DNA from: Rostrohypoxylon terebratum
Lineage: Eukaryota; Ascomycota; Sordariomycetes; Xylariales; Hypoxylaceae
Assembly (NCBI GenBank): GCA_022497145.1
Contig: MU385904.1
Span: forward strand, 62,001 to 126,000
Reading direction: 5' to 3'
DNA: 64,000 bases
Under the pieces are notes generated by a model. It was not told the DNA's origin. It searched no databases and saw nothing but the letters and a program-made list of their open reading frames with translations. A program made the position numbers and the translations under genes. Below, piece after piece: positions 23,741 to 36,800 of this stretch. The first letter of the stretch is position 1; every line of letters starts with the position of its first letter.

Positions 23741-26700
23741 GACTGCAACTTAACCTTCATTTTGTATTTGATTGACTTTGATGGAGAGATTCATGTTAAT
23801 TCATCACAGCTATAATTATGAGAACTTGAAAATAGCTAAGCCAGGTAGGCTATCTGACCCATGGTATAACCCCTTGCAAACGATTCTCATTGCTGGAGCC
23901 CTATGGTGCAATCAAGGTCATTATTGTCGTCATCGCATTAAGCTGATACTAGATACATCGAGGAATTACAATCGCTCCTCACGATATCTCATTAATGTCA
24001 TCTTCAACTCGAAGGCATGTTGGTGGTAGTAATGAGAAGTATCATTCTTATTTTCTGAAGTAGTAAAAACGATCGCGATACGTGAATAGGTACCTAATCT
24101 ATCTAAGTCAAATGACTTATTCGAGAAGACGTTATACACCGAAATTTATAACTCTGATTGTTTTTCCTTGTCATTCAATACCTAGTGCTAGTGGAAATAG
24201 GATACCATCAAAGTTATAGAGAGGAACTCACCATTTTGACCTCGGTATATGATACCAAATGGCGCTCCTTTTTGAAGCTATGCCCACCTGTCTCTGATTA
24301 ATCTTAGTTAACTTCTTCGCTACCATTCACGATAGATTGCTTCAAATTGTAAAAGCGTACTTACACTCGATAGCTTCATTCATAGTTGTCGTTATCGTTT
24401 TTAGGGCGGACCTCCATAAGACATTAAAGCCGCCACGCCGGAAATCCCCAAGGAAAATGCCGAATGGTGGGCTAGGTGAGTGAGGCTCTCGGCTATTAGG
24501 ATCCAGTTATTCAATTCTAATCTTGAGAGTTATTGTCTATATCCGAAGGCAAGACTTGAGGTTGCCATTGGGGACAAGCATCTCAGTAGGTTAATAGCCC
24601 CTATCTCGGTTGCACATTACGGTCACTAGGTATCAGCTGCCTAGTAGGAAATGCATTTTAATATGTCGGAATATAGATTAATCTATCGGAATATCACCCT
24701 ATGTCTGAATCACAGTAGGACTCGATGAAAATAACGCCGATGCTTGTTCGAGGCAGAGTATCCTCATTGTATCCATATGACAATTTCAGTCTCCCAGAAT
24801 ATCTAGGACTCATGCTAAAGTTGACCACATATCTAGGCACTTAGGTAGGTAGGTAGTATATTTCGTAGACAATTCCTTGAGGCCACCGATATACTATTCT
24901 TAGTAGGGAATACTTGCACTTTTCCTCGTTTACGGCATGGGAGTTATGAACCGGACCATCACCGTCCATATCTCTAAAACTCGATGGACACTAGCCCCCA
25001 TTAACAACAAAGTCATCAGAACGAAAGAGGAGGGAAGTCCTCGTGTTCGGTCTCGACCATTATGGATCAGTCGGACAGCTTGCTGATGAAATCTACGGAG
25101 GGCCAGCCTGTAGTCAGTTTGGTCACACCGACTTTCAAAACCTCGGTATACACACAATGATACCTACCTAGGTAAACAACTGTCCCGTCCAGCCCTTGAC
25201 GAAGAAAAATGTGACCCCCATGGAAGCGACTGGAGACCAATCGAGCGTCAAAATTTGGGGGCGAATGCGACAGTCCGAGCTGAAAATGGCCTACCCTCGG
25301 CAAGTGATAGATCACATCTAGCTTCGTCTCAGGCCATCTAGCGGCCGGCTTACCGCGCACGATGCGGACTTCGAACCATTGACATCACGACACCAAGTCG
25401 GAGATCTCGGGGCGTTCTGTCTCTCAGTAGCATTCTTCTTAATCCCGCTTGCCGGGACCCGAGCTCAGCCTCTTGTCCTCATCAAGCAAGGCCGGCGCAG
25501 GAGGGCAGGAATAGACGGCCCCGACGACCCGGTCTTGCGTGTTCTGTCTCAGACAGTCTCAGACTCTCCCGTCACCAAGAAAGCTTGTCTTCGTCTCTGC
25601 TAGCCTAGCACCGTCTCAGGTGGTACCAAGCCAAAAGCCTCGTGGCGTCGATGGCACGAATAAAAAGGGCTTGTTGGCTCGTGTCTCAAATCTTATGGAC
25701 CCGTAGGGTTAGGCTCTTATGCACGTTTCTCCCACCCTCCTCTTGTGTTTTGCGATAATGGAAGCCCTACGTGCATAACTAAATAAATAGTCCGTAGACG
25801 CTATAATGTACATACCAAGATTGGGACCCAGGCTATAATCTATCGATACTCAACAGAGGACTAGCTTCCATCTTATGCGCCCCCGAAGCAAGACAGACAC
25901 CGCCTTCGTGTGGGTATAGGGACGGCATAGAGATCTGATACGCCGGACTGGCGGCGCGATGAGAGCTACCAGAGAACTGGCGGGGATCGGTGGCTACGAT
26001 CTGTCTAGCTCCATGCTTTCTCGGTCCCTCTCTCAGCCCCGGAGCTGGGGGCTCTAATATCAGGCCTGGGGGCTTTTTTAGCCTCACTCGCACGTTTAGG
26101 GGACTACGCTGACGTTTCGGGGGTTCTTTTTTACGGCCGTTCGCCAATTATTGCCCATGGTTTACGTAATTATATTGAGCTATACGAGCTATTACACTTT
26201 ACTGTGTTCTTCGTATCGTCAATGATGGTGAGATGAAAAGTGATACTTTCACTTCCACATCTACGCCTCATCCTTTTGTCTTTCATGGAGATGGCGCAAC
26301 CACCAACTCTCTTCTAAGTCAAGAGGCACTAAATTAGGCACCTACATACAGCTGGATCCCTTGAAATGATGTATCAGAATATAGGATAAGTCTTCCAAGG
26401 ACAATTTCTGTTTAAGCGGTGCGGAAATTCTTCCGCATCTCACGGAGTAACAGAAAGTTACCTATTCATATCTATGCTTACAAATTTGAAGATGTAGATA
26501 TGTCAACCAGATACATCAAGACGATCAGCCTCTATGACAATGACATAGAGAAACCTTTGATCTCCGTGTCTTGGTTCCGCGTACCTGAGCGTGTACGTCA
26601 TAAGGGGTAAGCTGACGGCGAGCTATCGAAACGGGTTTTCAGTCTTCTTTGTCATAGATTATACCCGACAAGTCAGAACTCTATGGTGATGAAGGGCAGC

Positions 26701-29700
26701 AGCAAGATCCGTGCATATTTCGATTTCTGATAGCCTATTCTTGTCAATTTCGACGTATTTTGTGTGTGAAACCGGTTGTACCTCTTTGTTAACAGTACTT
26801 CCCCCACAAATAAAATCTTCAGCGGGTGATTGTCCGTAGCACAGGTCGGCCGTTGAGCAATGGGAGGCCAGGCTGTTCCGTGCCGTAACACAGCGACAGA
26901 CCGACGAGTCAGTTTCAACTCGGCGTCGGGTTAGCAAGGGCACATCAACAAGGTACGGACGGCACTTCTCACCATTCACAACAGCTTTCCCGAAAAAAAT
27001 CTTTAATCTGTAGAGGTAGGTAAGAAATTTCGCTGATCACCCAGAAAAGGACAGTATGCGATACGATAGGTACGTGATAGGCAACACATGGAGGAGCGTG
27101 GCGTCAGCAATCACTTTGCTTGGGGAGTTTCACAGCGTCGGGGACATCTCCACGGCAGGTCATGATCTGACCTTTCGCTTAAAAGGGGAGCGACGGCACA
27201 GAGGAATACTCGAAAAGAATAAAATAAATACCGCCTCCTGCGCGAGTTTGCTAGGCGATTACGCCACGTTATACCCCCAATTCGGCACATAATTCCTATC
27301 CAGGGTGCGCTAGACATGTAGGTAAGCTTAGCAGCTAGCTCGATTTCCTCCAAATAGCCTCCCTCTCTGTCAGAAGTTAAAACTACTAGTAGCTATCTCA
27401 CGCTCACAAGGAGGACTGTTTGGTGAGGATGGTGTAGTATATTAATTAAAAGTACTATATAGAGGATGCCTAGACATTGGATGGCGTATATGATTGCGAG
27501 ATCTGTTTCGTAGCTTATGTCTGGCGTCATCGTATAGCATACGAGGCTCTGTGGACATCTACGCGTCGGTCTAGCTTCTAGCCTCTAACATCAAAAGTAA
27601 AGATTCATAGGTGCAATAACTTGGCACGAGATTCCAATTCGTTGGATTTCGATGTCGCGATTCGTGATAGCGTACTACCTACCTAATGTATAGAGTAAGC
27701 AGCCTCGCGTCCAACAGTTGACGCGATCGAGATGATTGGATTCCGTACGGGAGGTTCCTGAACGATTATTCGTGGCACACCCAGCCAGTGAGAGAGCGTT
27801 GCAGGATTTGACCCAATCTGCCCAGTCCGTCCAACCTACCAGATTCAAAACCGAGCCGTTTATAGTAGGTTCTATATTCCAAGTTTGATAGACAATAGGT
27901 GTGGTTATCAAAAGCGGTGTATCCATGGATGTCAGCGTTGGACCAGTCTAGAGCCAATTAGCGGCGGCACTGCAGAGCAAGCTACGATTGTTAGTAAGTA
28001 ATATTTGGTATGTCAAAATAGAGGGTAAGCGCACTAGGCTGTATACGCTATGTGCATTGATAGATAAAGTGACTCCATATAGACCGATGATCTTGCGATG
28101 GGGTCCAAGGAAGGATTAGGATGCGAAGATAGTACATGTTGTGTGTGTCAGCGGGCATACAGACAGACAATACAGACAATATCTGCTGCAGACATCTAAC
28201 GAATTCGTTAGGGAAATTCCGTAGGAGTGGCCTTACTGGCCAATCCGTGCCGCATTATAGCTTCATTCTGTTGGATTTCGACTCGCATTGCATATTCCCT
28301 CCGCATCTATTTACTAGATCGGCTTGGACGGCTAAGCAAAGCATTTCATGGATACATATTCCTACGGGTACCTGTACGACCCAAGAAGTTGGGTAGCACG
28401 AGAATCCTTTTGCACGCTTCTGGACCAGAAAGCGGCGTGGTCGAGCTCGACTGTGCCCTCTTCAGGTACGACGCAATCAAAGAATGCGACTGCGGCAAAG
28501 ATAGCAGACGAGAACAAAAGTTCATGTTGAGACTCGGACATCGACCGAGCCTTCTCTTGCTTACACCACAGTCTGTACATATGCCCAAAGGATTTCGTAG
28601 TGCTTAGCTAGGTACCTAGACGGGAGTGGCGTTCGACCATAGAGAATCTCCCGCTCTTACCATGCCTCGGGACGATCCCGCGATCTCGTCATATCCGTAA
28701 GTTAAATCCATGACCCTAGCTTCTTTGACCATGATGACGGCAGCAACGTCCGTCTAATATCGAGAGGGAGTGCTGGCTTGCTTGCGACTAATTCGTCAGA
28801 CATTTGGACTTTGACTAGGGCATGCTGCGCCCGCCATGTTTATGCAAAGCCGTTTAGAGGAAGGGATGGATGGCGACCTCAATTCTCCGAATGCTTCTGC
28901 AAACCCCACACTTTTCGGTGACGTCGCCTGATCTAAGTTAGATAGGTTACCTAGGTAGGTAGCAAATAGTTCGAGGCTTTATTTTTCGATGTTGTCGATG
29001 AACAATCTAGGCAGGCCAGTTTGCTATTAGGATCTTGGAGGATCTGGTCGATGGCGCATTCGGAGATCCCGCCTCGGTCGTATCTAGCGGTACCTAGCGG
29101 GGTGGAAAGAGGCACAGCGTTTTCTCAAGTCACTGATGACAGTTCCGAGTGGGACGCCTCCAACTCTATTACCTGCAACTAACAAGGCACCTCGGAGTAG
29201 CTGCAGCTTTTCGTGGCGGGCAGTAATATGTAGATAGAGGGGAAGAAAACCCCGGCGGCGTCAGGGCAGCCTGTGAACCGAACACAGTTGTATGCGTCTG
29301 CGAAGACTTCCGCTTTTGGCGGCTTCGCTTCCGAAACATGTTGGTTTCTGGTAATCAGGCGTTGCAAACATCTGCCTGAGAATATGCAGCTTGATGTTTG
29401 AGAGAAAAAAAGTTTGCCCTCGCGCCGAATTCTTTGGTTCGCGCAGATTCTTATTCGATCTGTGTGATTGACTTGACGTTTTCCCCTGCATATGATTTCA
29501 GGTGACAGCTAGGTGTATGTCTTTAGTCTTACACAGATAATGCGGGATCGCATTGTTCAGATCTCACAAACGACTTGGACTCTCGGAACATCCCATTACT
29601 AATAGATAGGTACCTAATCTGGGTAATCTATCCGAGTCCTATCGCAAAAATAGAGGATGTCATCACTAACGGTAGTGTAGGTAGGTGCATGTTGCGATGC

Positions 29701-32700
29701 TTTACTTAGGATAGTGTTGTCGTCAACTGTTCGGCCCGCAAAACTTAGCAAATTCGCAATAGGAAGGTCATCCAGTGTTGGCGGTGGCGGACTTCAAAAG
29801 TCACTTTCTCGACACGGAACATTTTGAGTTCCATCGTTCCTTAACAAAGTGCATTTATGGCAGGCATTCTTTGATAGGTGTGGTTAAGAGAACACGTGGG
29901 GTGCAAGTCATTCTGATGATGCTCACCACCAAGAGGTAGCATTGAAGATTAGCTAATTCTTCCTTCGAACCAAATTCAACATTAAATCCTCCAATGACAC
30001 CGTTTATCGATTTGCTCTCAGACTCTAGTGCAACACTTACCTCTGCGCTCGACCGAGGGAAGTTGCTAAGAAACATGGTATGAATCTCGATGACACTGTA
30101 GAATGAAACGTTGACGCACAAAATTTTTCTTGTCACTGACCCCGAGGAAAAATGTTATACCATTTCTCCTCGTAGCTGCGTATCGAAAGCGTTGGTTTGC
30201 CTACACCGTTACATGCGCCAGTGCATCGTTGGTGCGTGCGCGCCTGTGACCTTGGAGGATTTGTCCTTCTCGACACCGCATTGAAACGTCTTGCGAGAAA
30301 TAAAGAAAATTACCTATGTAGGACTTCCTGGTGTCGGCATCCGTCTTGATAAACCCCACGACAGTAGATCTTCCGGTAGCGGTATGCCCGCCACGGGTTC
30401 CCGGCCCCACGATGTCAGAAGCTTGTTACTCGCTTTGCCTTGCCGGTGCCGTTGCGTGGGAGATGACGATCATCGCTTTTCCCATACTTTAGACCTTGGC
30501 GGCAATTGCCGAGGCAACATGGACTTGCAAGCTCGCAAAAGTAAAAGAAAAATCAGAAAGTGGCGAAAGAGGCGGTTGGTTGGAGAGACCTTACATAGTC
30601 CTTAGACCAAGATCATCGTAAGAAAGATCGACGTAGCCGTGAGATGGCGCGGGACAACGCGCGTTTGCTTTTACAAAGACCAGACGGAGTCCCGAGCTTC
30701 GGGGTGGAATAAGTCAGAGGTACTGCGTAGTACATACATAACATATCCACTTGACGCATGAACACTTGTCTGGTGCTAGCCATTTAGAGGCGTGTGCTAT
30801 GCCTTACGGATATTTTAAATAGAACATCCTTCATTATAATAAAAGTTTCAAATAATAACATTGCGCAGGCGGTATAGCATAATAGGAACCCTTCGTCTGA
30901 TAAACTAGTAATAGTTCGGATTGCGTTTTCATTATGAGCCTCGCCGTTTATGCGAATGGGAGTTGAGAACTGATAGTCTCGGCGGGATACGACGTGACTT
31001 ACCGCGGTAAGTCCCATGGGAATTCCGGGATCCATCAAGGTGAGATGAGGTGAGAAGGGCTGGGGAGGTTGAATTGGTTAAGGTGTCTTGGAATCTTCTA
31101 TCGTAAATTTTGGAAGTATCCGTGCCTATGGCTCTGGGACGATACTATAGTAGAATTGGGAATTTACAGGGCTACATAACGTGGTTAGGTAAATTAAACG
31201 AATAATTCCTGGGTCATAAAGGCAGTATACTCTCCGTAGCACAGGGAAAAAATGGATACCGAATTTCCAAGCAGGTTAAATGCTATGCGATGAAAAATGG
31301 AGACATTCTTATTACTAGTAGTATCATTTTTATTATTCATTATTATAATGCTGGCTGGCTGGTTGTACGTAGTAGTGGTTTAAGCAAGCCCGGATTCCCA
31401 AACGGACCTGGGTTTAGTAGGTAGGTAGCTATGGCGAGCTCACTCACATACCTCCACGCTTCATCTCTATGCCGGGTGCCTCGCTTAAGGATAACGATAG
31501 TTCGAGTGATAAATCATGAACTGGTGGTTGGAACAAGTGGGGTGATAGATGACAAGAAACGGATACGCAACTGAAACGCAAGAAGTCTTCCAGAAAAAAT
31601 CACAGCGGAACGCTGCCAATTGGACCAGGTCCTGCATTAGCGGGACAAAATATCGACGGGGAAGATAGGATGGAAAGCCAAATAACCCAAGAGAATCCAT
31701 GATAACCAATAGTTGTACCTGACACCATCCACGATTACTCGCCTGAGATATAGCATACTTTAGGTAAGCATACTACTAGTAGTAGGCACATCCATAGTTA
31801 TTAGTCGGTACATCCGTTTGGATGCTACTTTACATAGAAAAGCTCCGACATTGGCTCTATTGCTAGTGGTATACTAGTAAGACTTAGTACCGAACCCTTT
31901 CTTTATTTGTCTCTGTGGAGTACATCAATTTAGTGTCATGCTTAACAATTCCGGTATAACAAGTGCGCTCTAGTAATGTTCCGCGGGTGACTAGTATCAA
32001 GGTGGTACTTATTAAGACCTCAGCAACATTAGCGACTGCTTAGTGTTCGTGGCGGCGGCGAGGCGAACGAAGTGTTCACCTTCAGATCTGTGTGTTGGAG
32101 TAATAACGGAGCGGCTCGTCCTGACGAGTCGACTATCTGCTTGGCGAACGCTACATATTGCACATATCTAGTGTACTAATATTGTATTGATAGGTTAATA
32201 TCTCGTTTATTAGTAACGTATTGCTTCTCTTCCCCGTCGTGTTAGCAAATCGTGCTAAGCCTCACCTATCATGTGTCAGATTGCCGTGGTCAGTGTAGTT
32301 TGGCGTTTTAGCATTGCGGCCACGGTCGTGGGTTTGTGGTGTATTTCGAAACAGCATATCATACAATTATCTTAGAGCCTATCGGTTGCTTAACGATGAT
32401 CCAATGTTTGGAGATTTATATTAATGCAACGATTATAGTGTCACGGCCTTTCCTTGCATATGATGTGTCGTAGGACCGAATGAGAAACATCTTCACCTAG
32501 GGTGACCGGCAACGTGCCTTCATGTACCTAGCTTTATCCTACGTAGGCGTGCGATCCGGTATCAGCGCTCATTGGTCGAAAATATGCCGGTCAGCAAGCC
32601 AAGACCTTGAGAAGAACTGACGAGATCTTCCAGAATCACACCTGCTACAGTTCCTGACAGGGCTCCCGGTTCGAAGCTAGCCCGAATCCGTCGCTCATTT

Positions 32701-33838
32701 CGAGTTAGCTCGCGAATGCGTGGGAGACTGGGAAGATGCGGAAGCCCTCGGCGTTGCATTATCGCATGGGTGGGCATTTTGTACTCAAGGGCTTGCCTGA
32801 CCGGCGTCTTCCTGTTATTCTGCGAATCTGGGGGAACAGGTTGGAGGAAACGGCACTGTTCCAGTTTCGGTCCTTGTCGCCGAGTTATCAATTCCACCAA
32901 CGGGTGCGGAAGGCGGCTCCTTCTCCAAACGGCCCGTGGCCCATCCAAGGGCTTCCATGTCTTCCAGATAGACGCAATCTAAGACAATCATATCTTACGT
33001 AGTAATCATCGTAATCATCAGATTGCATGAGATTGACGACGACACTGTAGATAGTACGTAGATGAAGAGTTTGTCAAAGGTGAGGTATCATCACTTGGCG
33101 GTCAACTTGCCGAAAGGGACCGAACAGTAAGGGCAACGCCAGCTTCCCGGTTTCGAACGGCAGCGGGCAGTTCGGAATTGCTATCGGAGTGGAACCGCTA
33201 GTCTACAAAAGATGTGAGGCGACAGTCAAGAATCAAGGTTTCCAGCCTTTCTACGGTATGACTCCGACTTTGACAGCTTTAGAACCTCGCATGATAGTTG
33301 TTGACTTATTGATCCTCACCTTCTGGCATCATACGTTCCAGCACGTTGGAACTAGAAGGAATACGTTACGGTGGAGTTTCCGACCTGAGGCGGATCAGCC
33401 CACGCCGACGGTACCGTGGACACATCACTCTCATGGAACTTTCGGACAAACAATTGGCGATGCTGTCGTCGTTCGTAAAAACTTACTATGTATAGGTCAG
33501 CTTCTCTGAATGGAAACACAAGTATTAGTATCGCCACTGGCTCATTTTTTTTTCAACCTCCCTCATTACGGTTGTCTATCTAGATGAGGAAAGGGTACGA
33601 TTGAGGATAGCACGGGCCTCTATATACTATCACTTGTCATGTACCACAAGAGAATTTTTAGCCTCCTCGTTGGCAAATTGATTGTTCTGGACTGCTTCCG
33701 CGCCGTGTACGTGTAATCCGGTGTAATCAGGTACCATGTAACGTCGAAAAGTCTTGTCATCGATGCCAGGGAATGTGCTAGCTGTGTAGATCGGCTCTGA
33801 TGTCTTTCGACATGCGCAAAACCGTCGAAGGACCGCGC

Positions 33839-33858
33839 GACATACATACATACATATC
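33839..33858. repeat. (CATA)n microsatellite
   Basis: A short run of ACAT/CATA tetramers in the gene-free region. A related ATAC/TATG tract, partly palindromic around ATACATATGTAT, lies at about 34582-34632. Confidence 0.7.
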
Positions 33859-36800
33859 TACATAGTTAGAGATCCTGAGGGTTGTAGTCCGCGTATTATT
33901 GCATTTTATTCTGCATCTTATCGAAGTTGGCAATAGGTTCGTCGTCGAGTGCTACTCTGGGGCCATTTCTTTTTCCCGCACCCTCATTATCTATCTAGAT
34001 GTATGTATGTAGACAAGTATTTAAGTATTTAAGCCCCGGATCATTAACCTGCTTGCATACCGACTTACCATGGCTAACTCTGTACAGTAAGAATGTGCCG
34101 GTTCTGCATTGTTCCTGCAGAAAGACTGCTGCAGGCACAAAAATTGGCATGCAAGGTACAGGTCGATGAATAGGCCATTGGTGTGGAGAGGGGCCGAATG
34201 TACTCTCCAACGGGCAGTACTTCGTCCGCTTCTGGGCTTCATCAACAGGCTACCCTGACGTATCTGGGTTTCCAGCACTGTGGGAGCCGGGTAGCAGGCC
34301 GCATAATGGGAGGCAAATTAGCTAGAAGGCTTCTGGCTGGGGGTCCTGTCGAGCCGGAAGGCTTCCACGGAACCAGTTATGGGTACGTTAAGGTAATAAG
34401 GTACCTGGTCAAAGTCGGAAGTCCCAGTAACGTGTCTAGGCACTTTGGCGGTGGAATGATCGCCTGGCCTTACCTAGTCCTGATAAGCTTCCTGATTTGG
34501 GATTCTAATCCGATAGAAGAGCGGTCCACCGCTTAATTAGTAGCATTTCATAGAGGTACTAACGAGATGGGTCGGTATTAATGCATGTATATACATACTT
34601 ACATACGATACATATGTATGTATGTACACATTTATGTGCCAGTAATGTGTACGCGTACAATATGGTTAATGCAATGCTAGTGCATTGGCAATTGTACTAG
34701 TATGCACGGTAAAATAATGAAACAAGTGATGAGCGCCGATGAGCAACCTAATGATACCCAAATAGTGCTTAGACGATAAACAGAATGCACAATACTATGT
34801 AATAGACGTACTATGTACTATGTAATGCAGGTTTGTGCGCCAAAGCATAGCCCCATTGAATCCTCAATGCCTATCACCACCATGGCTAGTTGGAGGTTTA
34901 GTCCAAGTTGGAGACTCAGGCAGAAGGCGGTGGCGCGATAGGCGAGCGTATCACCAATGCTGTATGTAATGCCGCCTCTAGAGCACGCTAGGAACCCGGG
35001 AGCAGTCGAAGCGGTCGGACTCTGCAGTCGTCCTGGTCGTCTGGTCGCCTTTTTTCGACTACCGTTCGGGTTTGAGCGACAGCTTGATCATGCCTGATAA
35101 TGCCTGACAGTGGAGGAATGTTAGTATCGACTAACAAACAAGAGAGCAAGAAAACGGCGATCTGGTGTTTTAGTGTTTTAGTGTTGGTGTTGATATTGAT
35201 ATCGGAGATGGCGTGCTCTGGAGGGGTCTAGCAAACCGACGGAGATGAATGATAATAGTCACAGATCGTATTCCATGATAAGTTGGCTGAGTCTAGTGTA
35301 GTAGGTATTGTACTATGATAGATGCGCTATAATATGGCCATATGGATACACTACGCTATACACGTGCACGTCTAATAAGCCGCGAGCTGCGAACCATTAC
35401 GGAAGAGGCTTAAAAGAAGAAAGACCAATTGACCTCTCTTGCCCCGGAATTCCGAACCGTGTCAGCCGTGTGTGGAAGGTGCAAGAGAGAGTAAACGGCA
35501 CTTGGATCCAATGAGTACGTTGGAAAGTTCCGAGGTTGGCAGGCACGGAAAGAAAGAAAAAAACAGTTGTTCTTTCCATCCCACTTCCCATAATAACGGA
35601 ATTAGACGGGATTAGACGGGATAGATGACGAGTCGAATAGTAAGAGCGGTCCAACACCAAGAACCAAGAAACGCCAACGACGATCAGATTGTTGATATTG
35701 CATTTTGCTGCATGTGCGAAAGGAAGCTTATTTTCTTTTCCACCTTTTCCCGTTGTTCCTCGTTCGATCGAATTGATTGAAATCAAACTAGGTAGTCAGA
35801 TAACTTCTAAGTCGTCGGGTGTCCAAAAATAAATCTTCATCACTCATCACATATCTTCTATTCCGGTCCATCACGATGATTGTATTTATTTTTATTAACA
35901 GTTAATCTTATGTGTATTTTATTAGTTATCGTATTGAATAGTAAGTGAGGTCGTTTCGACGCTACAGAAGATTGCTTCCATTGTCTTGGTGCGAGAGGCG
36001 AACCCATCGGATCCTCGATCACATCTTACGGTACGGTGATGCACTACCGTGATGCGGGGTGTAATTTCTTCAACTGTAACAGGATGGCGGATTCAGCTGA
36101 AAAACCGCTGTGATGATTACAGATCGGGAAGTAAATTCGACGTGAGCATAAGCCTACGCCCCTAATCAGCCAACCCCATTTCACCTTTTCCACACTTTCG
36201 TGTGATAGCACCAAATAGAAATTCCAAAGCGCGTGTTCCATAAACAGAAGACATCATGATTTGATGGCCGGTTTGACATAAACGTCTTTAGGGCATTTTT
36301 TTGTAGATTTTTAATGGTTCAATGGGTTGCATTCTGAGAGCGACTTGATATAGTGCTTGCATATCAGGAACGCGCGCGTCTTGGAGGATTTCGTCCACTC
36401 ACACGATGGCTAGGGCCGATCCTAAGTTTCCAATTCTAATCGATGCAACCGGTTTTAACAGATAAATTGTGAAAACTTACTCCGTCACAAGCTAATCTGT
36501 GGTCAATCTGCCAATGCGAGGTCAGCTTAGGCAAAACACACACTTCATTGGTCTTCATTTGCTGGAACTATCTTTCTTACTTCGCGCACTATGAGTTGAT
36601 GCGCATACATACCACATAACCTACCTACCTACCTACATTATATCCAATACGATGCCGATACCGTTGTATTGGGCAAACAGTGCAGACGGTGGTAGGCAAT
36701 AGGCAGACGATGGCAGGTTGCCTCTCACTGCATGCTGACCACATTCGGTTTACTTCACTTAAATGAACTCTTCATTCACTAGTTCACAGCCTATTAATGT

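Noticed and set aside
25320..25400. GGTTCGAAGTCC on the minus strand, resembling a tRNA B box
   Set aside because: No A box, acceptor stem or anticodon arm fits at the right distance.
30201..30410. Short minus-strand frame containing GHTATGRSTVV, faintly P-loop-like
   Set aside because: Too short, lacks the Lys of a Walker A motif, and an upstream stop interrupts it.
32105..32150. CTGACGAG word resembling a hammerhead ribozyme core
   Set aside because: The required GAAA after a stem II and a cleavage-site stem are not visible.
32088..32280. Possible solo LTR beginning TGTTGGAGTAATAACG, with a nearby GGCTCGTCCTGACGAGTC hairpin
   Set aside because: The start resembles fungal copia LTRs, but I found no matching end with a target duplication, no second copy and no internal retroelement sequence.
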